NCBI GenBank assembly: GCA_030142905.1
Contig: JASJOG010000091.1
Span: forward strand, 1,161,001 to 1,225,000
Reading direction: 5' to 3'
DNA: 64,000 bases
Source: Heliopora coerulea
Lineage: Eukaryota > Cnidaria > Anthozoa > Scleralcyonacea > Helioporidae
The notes under the pieces were generated by a model, which was given only the letters and a program-made list of their open reading frames with translations, had not been told where the DNA came from and did not search any database. The position numbers and the translations under genes are program-made. How positions within the stretch are numbered: the first letter of the stretch is position 1; each line of letters begins with the position of its first letter. Shown in pieces: positions 1 through 9,064 of this stretch.

Positions 1-384
1 TGAAGTGACTCTTCAAAGCGGCGGCAGATTCGCATACTAAATTGCAGATTGAACATCCGAAAGGTGCCTTCTGATTTGTAGCGGCCGGTGCCCCTCTGTT
101 GTGCACCAAGAGATGACGTTTGAGCCCACCAGCAGATTTGCAGACCTTCTGGCATATGGTACAAGCGTGCACAGAAAAATTATGTTCAGGAAATTGGCAG
201 GCAGCTCTACGACAGCCTGAACTATGTGAATTGTGCGATTTCATATGGTTGATATAGCCTGCTTTAGATAACAGGATGCGAGAGCAAACATTGCATATCA
301 AGACATGCCCTAGATTTCTGGGAATGTTTGAGATATCCTGCTTACGAGTCGCACGCTTGAGTTCTGCCCGATAGATTCGGTTTG
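1..384 (-). pseudogene. Non-LTR retrotransposon, C-terminal segment with C2H2 zinc fingers
   Basis: Read on the minus strand this is open to the window edge and encodes at least three Cys2His2-type fingers (CNVC...H.KSH, CTIC...HLLVH, CSICNLVC...SH). The frame joins the reverse-transcriptase segment beyond 875 once the insertion at 385-874 is removed: ...GYETNR then IYRAELKRATRK. It is therefore the 3' coding end of the same LINE. C-terminal zinc fingers after the RT are known in several non-LTR clades, where they bind nucleic acid. The 3' UTR lies outside the window. Confidence 0.75.
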
Positions 385-475
385 AAGTTTGTATGTTAGA
401 TATATGAGAGCTTGTAAATATCTTAAGATGATAGATGAATGATCGTCAAGCCCTATTGTCAGAAAAACGATTTCT

Positions 476-551
476 GAGCCCCAGACGGGGATCGAACCCA
501 CAACCTTCTGATGACCGGTAAGGCGCTCTAGCCATTAAGTTACCGAGACTC
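476..551 (-). other. tRNA-like core, family F1 (pseudo-tRNA)
   Basis: 76-nt cloverleaf-like sequence with A box close to TAGCTCAATGG (decayed here) and B box GGTTCGATCCCC. The aligned loop gives GGT (Thr-type) at the anticodon position, a decoding form rarely used in eukaryotes. The T arm is 5 bp; the anticodon stem has a mismatch. It is the minus-strand member of the dimer, so I call it tRNA-derived, not a functional tRNA gene. Confidence 0.7.
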
Positions 552-741
552 AGATGGCGAGCCAAGGTGCAAGTTCGACATATATGTGCGACCTAAGCGG
601 AAGCCACTATTAAGCCACTTCTTAAGATATTTCCAAGCTCTCATATATCCATCATACAAACTTCATCTATCATTATCAATATATAGTGGCTTCCGCTTAG
701 GTCGCACGTATATGTCGAACTTGCACCTTGGCTCGCCATCT

Positions 742-817
742 GAGTCTTGGTAGCTCAATGGTTAGAGCGTCTTACCGGTCATCAGAAGGTTGCGGGTTCG
801 ATCCCCGTCTGGGGCTC
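742..817 (+). other. tRNA-like core, family F1 (pseudo-tRNA)
   Basis: Plus-strand member of the dimer, with intact internal promoter boxes (TAGCTCAATGG; GGTTCGATCCC). The 5' GAGTCTTGG and 3' CTGGGGCTC ends pair over 9 bp with G-U wobbles, longer than the usual 7-bp acceptor. It is followed by CTCAGAAA and a T-rich partner as in other copies, although the final TCTGAG block is eroded here. Confidence 0.7.
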
Positions 818-874
818 AGAAATCGTTTTTCTAACTATAGGGCTTGACGATCATTCATCTATCATCTTAAGAGG

Positions 875-2760
875 TTCGGTTTGTCTCATATCCCTCAAGT
901 TCTTTGTGTATGTGAGCTCTCCATTCATCACGCTCATTAGCCATGCCTTCCCAACTCTCTGCATTAATCTGCATGCGTCGAAGGCTATCTTTGATGTTAT
1001 CCTTAAATCTTTTCCTTGGCTTATGCTGAGGACGCTTGCCCTCAGAAATCTCCCCATAAAAAATACGCTTAGGAAGCCTTTCATCTCCCATTCTTACTAA
1101 TTGACCAGTCCACCTCATCTGATTTTTCACTACACGCATGGAAACACTTGCACTCTTAGCTTTCTGCAATACCTCTTCATCTGGTGTTATATACTCCCAT
1201 TTGATCCCCAAGAGGTGCCTAAGGCAATATTGGCGAAACCTTTCGAGAACCTTACTTTGATGTTGATACAAGATTCACGTCTCAGAGGTATATAAAAGAG
1301 AGGTCAGCACACAATGACTCATACACAGCAAGCTTGGTGTTAATTGTGATGTTCCGATCCGACCAAACCCTGTTTTCCAGATTCACAAATACCACTGATG
1401 CCTTGCTAATTCGTTCTTTGATCTCAACGTCTAAGAAGCCATTGTTAGCCATAGAGCTACCTAGGTGGACAAAACTCTTCAAGACTTTCGACCTGGTTGC
1501 ATAAACGTAAATTTCAGGCTCTACATATTCCCCATGAAGTGCTGGCGTTAACATTACCTTTGTTTTATCCAAGCTAATGATCAATCCAAAACACTTACAG
1601 GCATTCGCAAAACGATCCATAATGTCCTGCATGTCCTCAACGGAATGTGCAACAAGGTCAGGATCATCAACATAAAGAAGCTTCCTGACAAGACAGTCTG
1701 AGGTCTTTGATTTTGCATTAAACCTCCGAAGATCAAAAACTTGGCCCGTAGTACGAAAACAAATCATCATACCAAGGTTACAATTATGAAATGCAAACCA
1801 GAGGATGGCCGAAAGATAGATTGAAAAAAGCGTTGGAGCAGGGATGCCACCTTGCTTCACGCCGTTGTCGACAGATATTTGTTCAGAAAGTTGGCCATTG
1901 AAGTTGACTTGAGCCTTCACATTGCGATGGAGTTGCCCAAACTTGTCAATAAAGCTCGGGGGACACTCAATTTTACTTAAAATTCTCCAGAAAGCATCAC
2001 GATTGATGGTGTCGAATGCCTGTGTGAGATAAACAAAGACTTGATACAACGGCATATGGTGTTCAATACATTTTTCCTAGAGTTGTATAGCCGTAAAGAC
2101 CATATCAACAATACCTCTCCCTGATCGAAAACCACATTGTACCAAAGGAATGACTTCAGGACAAACTAAATTAGTAAGCCGATTTAGAAGCAGTCTAGCA
2201 AGGCCCTTGCCTGCAGCCTCAACAAGGGAAATGCCACGATAATCCCCACATTTGCCCTTGGAGTCCTTATCTTTATACAATGTGATAAGAATTGCATCCA
2301 CCCAGTCTTGAGGGACGGGTGAACTGCGCCAGATGTCCATAATCAAAGAATGAACCGTGCGGTTAAGATTCTCACCACCATGACGTGGGAATTCTACCGG
2401 AAGGCCATAAAGACCAGGAGCTTTGCCAGTATTAATTTGCTTATTAGAATTTATAGTTTCATCCTGAGAGGGATCCTCATCAAGACTGTAAATGCAATCG
2501 CGCTGTGGAATGCTGTCAATGGCTGCATCATCTACTACTCATGGATTGAAGTAAAGATTAGTCAAGTGCTCAGTCCAACGCTTTATGATTTCATCTAGAG
2601 TAATGAATGTGGTTGAACCGTCTTTCGAGTTTAAAGGGACCACAGATCACGATTTGGGACCAAACGCTCGTTGGATCAGACTATAAAGCTTCTTAGAATC
2701 CTTTCTATCATATGCAGATTGAACTTCCGCAGAAAGAGCAAGCCAACATTGGTTCTTAGG
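875..2760 (-). pseudogene. Non-LTR retrotransposon reverse transcriptase segment
   Basis: Minus-strand frames at 2647-2865, 2077-2346, 1282-2055 and 867-1271 form one decayed RT. In order: SAYDRKDSKKLYSLI linker; fingers with VPQDWVDAILITLYKD and NYRGISL-like KCGDYRGISL; CGFRSGRGIVDMVF; motif A VYLTQAFDT, where the usual first Asp is Tyr; motif B VKQGGIPAPTLFS; motif C LLYVDDPDLV; then a thumb-like tail (RWTGQLVRMGDERLPKRIFYG). One amber codon near 2078 lies in frame between the second and third pieces. The 5' part continues at 8706-9064 beyond a 5.9-kb insertion. RTE-like by general appearance; clade not certain. Inactive copy. Confidence 0.85.
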
Positions 2761-4075
2761 AGCGGATGTCAGTAAATATCGATAACTCGTGGACAAACAT
2801 GAAACTTCGGATTTATTCATATTTTTTGCTAATAATTCTTTTGGTGAGCTATTATTGAAAATCACAATAAAACCTTAGAAAAGAATTTTGTTTTGAGGTT
2901 AAACGTGAAATACTGCATCGAGTCAGAGACGGCGTTTCATCAGCCTAAAATTAGCAAAATATACGAATGGTTTACCGTATCTCTATGAAACTGAGCACTT
3001 CAATATTTGGACATTTCGCAAACCATAAAATGAAGTAAAATCAGAAATACGAGCATTTTTTGAAACACTTCCGTGAGCATGAAGTTTGTTAATTTCAACA
3101 CTGTGACAAAACTATGTAAATGAGGAAAGTTCAAGGACAAAATTTGATGCCCCAGTATTTTGAATTTTACAATAAATTTTATATTAAAAGAAAGCTCAGT
3201 TACAGTATGGTAATATATAAAAATTTAGCTTGAGTAATTGAAAAATCACCTGTCAAGAGCTGCAAACGTCGGGGCTATTATCCATAAAGTCACTAATGTC
3301 ACACCACTGGTATTAGGAAGATGTCTTTTAAAATCTCATTGCTTACCTGAATTTTTGCAAATGTTTCACATTTTTCAATGTCCATTTGCGATGTGTATAC
3401 GGAAGAATAGTTCTTGAAGCTCCTGATTGATCTTTTACAACAAGGGCAAAACGTCAAATATATTAGCAATTGTCGTGTCAGCACTAATTAACAAAGTTAA
3501 TTATACGGCACGAGTCGCTACCAGCGAAAATCCTCGTCCATTTTTTTCTGAAATTTGCCTGAAATCAGATTAGAAATTTCAGAAGAAACTTTTTTGAGCA
3601 TATTTTTTTTATTCGCTAGCGAATGCGTCTTATAGTTCATGGCACTTTGATTCAATAATTGTTTAGCGGCAAGCAAGGAACTCCTTTGAGTGACGGGCGC
3701 ACTTAACGACGAAAAAGTTTCTTTTAGATTTACTGTTTTATTAACAATCTCTTACCGAACATATACAAAGAAATGAGTATTCAGGTGAAATAAGTAAATA
3801 CGTGGCAACGCTATGAAACAGCGTGTCTACAAAAACATGTAAAAAAAAGTACAAAATCATTTGAAAAAAAAAAATTGGTTCAATTTGATGTCGTTGGTGA
3901 ATTTCATTACGGCCTTCAGATATGTTGTAAAGTTTTTATAATATTCTGACGACCTTCTTCACCTTCTGTTGGTAATGTACTAAATAATCCAGCACTATCC
4001 CTTAAAGTCCAGCCAAAAGGGCAAGACTTTAGTTTCAAAGGTGTGTTCCGACATAATAAGAATGCAGTTACGTCA
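2761..4075. repeat. Left inverted arm of element Y
   Basis: Reverse complement of about 7862-8705, with shared blocks such as gtggacaaacatgaaa, gcatcgagtcagagac, tccgtgagcatgaagtttg, ccttctgttggtaatgtact and a shared segment ending near cataataaga. A block at about 3160-3545 has no partner in the right arm, so it is a later insertion or was lost on the right. No gene seen. Confidence 0.7.
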
Positions 4076-4937
4076 TTTTATAAAAATGAATATTAGTACT
4101 TGTTGTAAAGTACCTCTGACAGTAATCCGTTTCAGAATTGTGGCCGAAGATCCAAATCTAATGACCATATCATTTACTATTTGAAGCGGATTCTCGCTAA
4201 TTAAAATTGGAGTTTTGTTGATTCGCGAACCAGCGTATGATGGCATCGTGCTCATTTTCGTCCTTGGTAGATGACGAAAATTCTTGCAGCCAAACTGCGC
4301 AGTATTTATCCGTTGAAACCTGTGTTCCCCTGGGTGAGTGAGCGCCAAAATGTACTACAACATCTTAGTTCTAGTAAAGAGTACGGAGGTATAAAAAACT
4401 GACTTTGAGATGAAGCTAATCCTTGTTCGCTCAGATGAGAAAAACTAATAATAAATAATTATATCTATTAAAGTAACTTGTAGTATTGGCTGGGGAATCA
4501 GTAGAGTTTGATCTTCTGACGGACCTGCAAGAGATTGCAGGTCACAACACGTCTTCAGAAAAGGGCCACCGTGGACTCGATAGTATACAATCGACAACAA
4601 TAATTGTTCAATGTTGGAGAACTAGCCGAAAACAAACGGGTGGAGTAAGGGTATCCAAAAAATAAAAAAAAGTTCTTCTGTAAGGTGTAGCACTGTTGAA
4701 AAATGAAAGTATCTACTGGTTTTCATTTTCGGTATGCAAATATTATCTGAAAACTTTTTCTGGTCAGTTACAGTAGGATATAACAATCGTAGTTATTTAT
4801 TATTAGTTTTTCTCACCTGGGCAAGTTAGGATTAGTTTCATCTCTCAGTCAGTTTTCTTTGTATCTCTGTACACCTTAGAACTTAAACCCTTTTTGCACA
4901 GTAACATTTCGGGCACGGCATCGCTAAAATTTTGGCT

Positions 4938-4974
4938 AAAATATATGTATACATATACGTATACATATACGTAT

Positions 4975-5017
<43 letters not shown>

Positions 5018-5018
5018 C

Positions 5019-5073
<55 letters not shown>

Positions 5074-5091
5074 AATATATACATACATAAG

Positions 5092-5144
<53 letters not shown>

Positions 5145-5158
5145 ATATATATTTATAT
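4938..5158. repeat. (TA)n-rich microsatellite
   Basis: About 220 bp of alternating TA with CATA and CGTATA interruptions. It produces spurious Tyr/Ile repeat frames on both strands. It abuts an F2 tRNA-like array directly. Confidence 0.95.
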
Positions 5159-5243
5159 GATGAAAAGTTTGTTCTCAAGCTTTTATCTCAGAAAATTTCT
5201 GAGCTCCCCAACGGGAATATCACGAACATCATACTTGCCGTCT

Positions 5244-5319
5244 GAGACCCTATAGTCTAGTGGTAAAACAACCGTACCGGCAATCGGGAGACACGGGTTC
5301 GATTCCCGTTGGGGAGCTC
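5244..5319 (+). other. tRNA-like core, family F2 (pseudo-tRNA)
   Basis: 76-nt core resembling tRNA-Asp in arrangement: A box TAGTCTAGTGG, B box GGTTCGATTCCC, perfect 5-bp T stem ACGGG/CCCGT. The anticodon position reads GGC, with a weak anticodon stem. Flanking TCTGAG and CTCAGA could lengthen the acceptor. Followed by a palindromic hairpin. Confidence 0.7.
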
Positions 5320-5514
5320 AGAAATTTTCTGAGATAAAAGCTTGAGAACAAACTTTTCATCATACATATATCCAAGCTTACAAACATCTACACTTAGTAA
5401 GATGAAATTTACTAATACACAATATCACATCACAGGTATGTTCAGCTTTCAAGTACGAAAGAGACATATCAATATCACGAACCAGGTCTCTAATTAACAT
5501 CATGCTTGCCGTCT

Positions 5515-5590
5515 GAGACCCTATAGTCTAGTGGTAAAACAACCGTACCGGCAATCGGGAGACACGGGTTCGATTCCCGTTGGGGAGCTC
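5515..5590 (+). other. tRNA-like core, family F2 (pseudo-tRNA)
   Basis: Second tandem unit, apparently identical in its core to the copy at 5244 and followed by the same CTCAGAAA/TTTCTGAG hairpin and agcttga tail. Tandem repetition with identical flanks shows it is part of a mobile repeat. Confidence 0.7.
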
Positions 5591-5685
5591 AGAAATTTTC
5601 TGAGATAAAAGCTTGAGAACAAACTTTTCATCATACATATATCCAAGCTTACAAACATCTACACTTAGTAAGATGAAATTTACTA

Positions 5686-5690
<5 letters not shown>

Positions 5691-5729
<39 letters not shown>
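5691..5729. repeat. (TA)n microsatellite
   Basis: Uninterrupted TA tract between the F2 array and a minus-strand family-X end. Confidence 0.95.
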
Positions 5730-5732
<3 letters not shown>

Positions 5733-5734
5733 TT

Positions 5735-6139
5735 CATGGATTCCGGTCACTCACAAATGTCGTGTGCAAGCTCGGGGACTGGTATTTTGTTGACCAAACC
5801 ATACTTAGGTACCGTATTGAAGCATATCGATTTGGTCTCGTTATTTTTTCTTTTGTATGGATCTCTCGGACGTTGTTTACATTATTTGAACACTGAAGCC
5901 AGTAAATGATTTAAGACCGGCAAACGAAATGGCTTTCTTGGTGCCTGCGGGTGGTTTCGCTTTTGAGGGCTACCTCAGTAACTGGACAATTTCTGACTTG
6001 AAATAGCAATTCTCAAAGTTAGCTCCTTGGAATATGCATTTGCCAACTGTTCACTTTTTGCAGCAACGCTTTGTCTTGGTTCTTTCTGATTTATATGAAC
6101 AAAAGACGTAAGGGAACTCGCTTGCTGTCAGGACATTTG
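5735..6139 (-). repeat. Family X dispersed repeat, 3' end
   Basis: Close reverse-complement match to 29240-29640, with shared blocks ccggtcactcacaaatgtcg, ttgaagcatatcgatttgg and caacgctttgtcttggttc. A second fragment of the same family lies at about 7450-7850 on the same strand, and the two are separated by a LINE fragment. No coding capacity in this part. Confidence 0.65.
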
Positions 6140-7522
6140 CCAATATACATATGTGATCCAATAGATTTCATAAATAGAAAAGATCTCCAAAACGAAAATT
6201 TTGAATTCTTGTATGTGGAAATTAGAAAACCAAAGACGAAGCCATTTCTGGTTAGTACCTGGTATAGGCCACCAAACTCCTCTATTAATCTTTTTGTAGA
6301 TTTCGAAGCTATTCTTGAAAAAATTGAAGCACTAAATATTGAATCACACATTCTAAGAGATTTTAATTGCAACGTTGCAACCGCCTCCCCGGGTGGATAT
6401 ACTACAAAATTACTTGAACTTTGTGACTTATATCAATACTCTCAGCTTATTAATGAACACACCAGAGTGACAAGAACCATTCCTACTCTAATAGACCTTT
6501 TTTTAACTAATGAACCTAGTAAATTCAATATATTTGGTGTGTCACATACTGGTCTAAGCCACCATAGTTTAATATATGGCGCCAGAAAGCTTGTAACGCC
6601 CTCAGTTAAGCCAAAAGTTATAAGATTTAGGAGTTACAGGCATTCCGATTTCTACCGTTTTCTAACGGACATTAGCCAAGCTCCTTGGATCAGATTGAGT
6701 CTTACAATGATCCCAATTAAAGCATGGAAACTTTGGAAAAACATGTTCTTAGAAATCACTGACTGGCACACTCCTACAAAGTCGAAACATGTTTTGAACT
6801 CATCTACCCCGTGGTTTACCTCCGAAATAAAAAATTTAATGCATGAGAGAGACCGATTAAAACGAATTGCAATTATTCAAAACACAGAATCCGACTGGAT
6901 AGCTTACAAGTGTGCCAGGAATCAAGTAAATAAATCTATAAAATACACCAAGGCTCAGTATTACAGTAATTTCTTTTCTATGAATTCCAGCGATATGCGT
7001 AGAACTTGGAAGGGAATAAATTCCATCCTGTCCAAGAACAATAGATCTCATATTGAACCTACTAAGTTGGAGGTAAAAGGAGCTACATTGCAAAATCCAT
7101 TCGATATTGCAAATGCTTTCAATCAGCATTTTGTCAATATCGGGCCGGAGCTAGCTTATTCAATTCCATTACCAAATACTGATTTCAGAAATTATGTTAA
7201 ACGAACAAATTCAACTTTCGAATTAACACAATTATCACAATTTGAGATCATTGAAATTATTAATAATCTGCATATTAACAAGGCCAGTGGCCTTGATACT
7301 ATTCCAGCTAATCTGTTAAAGTACAGTGCCAATTATGTCTCTAAATCCTTAACACATATTTTTAACCTGTCTATAGACACAGGAATTTTACCTTTAGACT
7401 GGAAAAATGCTAGAGTATCACCTATTTTTAAAGACGATTCCAGTAAAAAGTTTGGTTGGAAAACGACTCGAAATATCTCAAGATCGCAACTAATACAAGG
7501 TCTTGCTATGAACATCCATTGA
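6140..7522 (+). pseudogene. CR1/L2-like LINE fragment: endonuclease to start of RT
   Basis: A continuous frame from 6071 contains the C-terminal half of an AP-type endonuclease (WYRPPNSS, then DFNCNVA where GDFN is usual, then LIDLFLTN and SHHSLIYG), a linker (HERDRLKRIA; WKGINSILS), and the RT N-terminus with INKASGLDTIPANLLK and WKNARVSPIFK. It breaks off before the catalytic RT motifs near 7449 and runs into family-X sequence. The first 20 or so codons of the frame also come from family X. The N-terminal endonuclease and C-terminal RT are missing, so it cannot be active. Confidence 0.8.
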
Positions 7523-7861
7523 TAAGCAGTAGAATTGTCAGGATGGATCTCTTATCATTTATTGAACCATTAAAGGTTATTCTCGCCAAACATTTTGTTT
7601 TAATAAAAGAATAGAAATTTAAACGTAAATATGAAGAGAAGCAGTTTAAATGTAAAGTAATTTCACTCTTGGGTTGTTAATATTTGCGGCCAAATGTTGT
7701 GTTTTCTTTATTATATTACCTCTTCAAGTTATAGTAAGGACGATTTGTCTTTTTGACAATTTTGAAAAATTATCAATGTTACTTGTATTCTGGAGAGATG
7801 TATTGGAAAGGTGGGCGAGGGTTTGTTACGTACTCGTATTTCTAGTTAAAATAACGTAACT
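7450..7861 (-). repeat. Family X dispersed repeat, 5' part
   Basis: Reverse complement of about 27540-27900: shared gtaacaa..cctcgcccacc, a diverged tail, and the T-rich strand with gacaatttt/aaaattct blocks. It lies against the right arm of element Y. No gene. Confidence 0.55.
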
Positions 7862-8705
7862 GTGTTCTTATTATGTCGAACACACCTTTAAAACTATAGG
7901 CTTGCTCTTTGGCTCGACATTAAAGCTGAGTGCTGGATTACTTAGTACATTACTAACAGAAGGTGGAGAAGGACGTCAGAATATTATAGTATATTATACA
8001 ACATATTTGAAGGCCCGATAGGGAAATTTACCTACGGTATTAAAATGTCCTAAAAATTTTTTTTTTTCCAGATATTTTTGTATTTTGTTTGCGCATTTAG
8101 TGGATTTTGTACTTTGCAAGTGCACCGTTGCTAAAATAGCCAAATATTTTCCTTGCTAGCCACTTGACAAATACTGTGGTGTATTGTGCAAAAGTGCCAT
8201 GAATTATATAAATGCATTGGCTAGCGAATAAAAAAATTATGCTCATAAAAGCTTTCTCTCAAATTTCTAATCTGATTTCAGGCGACTTCATAATACCAGG
8301 GCATCAATTTTGTCCTTGAACTTTCCTCATTTATGTAGCTTTGTCACGGTGTTGAAATTAACAAACTTCATGCTCACGGAAGCGTTTATAAAAATGCCCG
8401 CATTTCTGACTTTATTTCATTTTATGGTTTAGGAAATGTCGAAATATCGAAGTGCTCATTTTCATACAGGTACGGTAAACCATTTTGCGTCACCAACGTG
8501 TTATATTTTAATAATTTTCGGCCAATGAAACGTCGTCTCTGACTCGATGCAGTATTTGCCAATTTAACCTCAAAACGAAATTCTTTTGGAAAGTTTTATC
8601 GTGATTTTTAATAATAGTTCACCAAAAGGGTTATCCAGACAAAATATGAATAAATTCGAAATTTCATGTTTGTCCACAAGTTCTCGATATTTACTGACGC
8701 CCGCT
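7862..8705. repeat. Right inverted arm of element Y
   Basis: Inverted partner of 2761-4075. The arms have clearly diverged by substitutions and small indels, so they are old. No open frame of interest. Confidence 0.7.
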
Positions 8706-9064
8706 CTTAAGTCTTAGCTGGACCTTACGACGTACATTGTGGTATTCAATCTTCAGCCTCTCTCCCTCCCTGTCAGTACAATTAAGTAACTCGTGATGAA
8801 CATTTCGCTTCTCATCCAAAAGACTGTTTATTTCAACACTAGTATCATTGAACCAATCCCTGTGCTTAGTCTTCTTAAGATCCAGCACATCCACCCCAAT
8901 GACAAAAACCATCTTCTTAAACCTTTCCCATTAACAATCATCAAAGCTAAGAGAATCAAAAGCATCAGACTGTTCTTTCATTACGTCAGGATCTTTCAAT
9001 TTAGCATCATCGATGAGTTTTGGTACCTTTACACCAGACATTCAAACCTTTTTATGAATGGTAA
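8706..9064 (-). pseudogene. Non-LTR retrotransposon, linker between endonuclease and RT
   Basis: The minus strand encodes VPKLIDDAKLKDPDVMKE..DAFDSLSFDDC, then after a stop and frame breaks TKHRDWFNDTSVEINSLLDEKRNVHHELLN and VRRKVQLRLKS. This is the LINE region between the endonuclease (12242-12418) and the RT (875-2760). Its ends coincide with the target duplications of element Y (8706-8711) and of the hAT element (9060-9064). Confidence 0.7.

Larger units (their letters stand above)
385..874. mobile_element. F1 tRNA-like retroposon, inverted dimer inserted in a LINE
   Basis: A 490-bp insertion interrupts the LINE frame. The flanks repeat ttcggtttg exactly (376-384 and 875-883); with one mismatch the duplication extends to 12 bp (agattcggtttg / aggttcggtttg). 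Inside are two copies of one unit pointing away from each other: minus copy about 421-640, plus copy about 680-874. Each has a leader (gtggcttccgcttaggtcg), a tRNA-like core, a hairpin tail and the end block gatcattcatctatc. Removing the insertion restores the LINE reading frame. I infer retroposition; the two arms could fold into one long hairpin. Family not recognised from memory. Confidence 0.8.
5159..5691. mobile_element. F2 tRNA-like retroposon, tandem dimer with inverted 5' piece
   Basis: It starts with an inverted tail (tgatgaaaagtttgttctc..., 5159-5218), followed by two direct units about 271 bp apart. Each has the leader cttgccgtctgagaccc, a tRNA-like core, the hairpin CTCAGAAATTTTCTGAG and the tail aaagcttgagaacaaac...agatgaaatttacta. 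It is bordered by (TA)n on both sides, so no target duplication can be read. Inverted 5' piece plus tandem units parallels PLE insertions in this window. Confidence 0.75.
2761..8705. mobile_element. Element Y: 5.9-kb insertion with long inverted terminal arms
   Basis: The ends read AGCGG...CCGCT and continue as diverged inverted repeats (left arm about 2761-4075, right arm about 7862-8705; the left arm has roughly 390 bp extra near 3160-3545). The flanking LINE shows a 6-bp near-duplication, cttagg (2755-2760) and cttaag (8706-8711). Long TIRs beginning AG and a 6-bp target duplication are hallmarks of Maverick/Polinton elements. No polymerase, integrase or capsid gene is visible, so this would be a non-autonomous or gutted copy. 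The interior holds a (TA)n tract, an F2 tRNA-like array, family-X sequence and a CR1-like LINE fragment. Confidence 0.55.

Noticed and set aside
742..817. Functional tRNA-Thr or tRNA-Ala genes (F1 and F2 cores)
   Set aside because: Anticodon positions GGT and GGC are atypical for eukaryotes, anticodon stems are imperfect, flanks are repeated with the core, and F1 copies have target duplications. They are parts of mobile repeats.
4845..5178. Tyr/Ile-rich proteins on both strands
   Set aside because: Translations of a (TA)n microsatellite; the same holds for similar frames at 12188-12649, 13024-13355, 14833-15111, 37249-37479 and 50947-51138.
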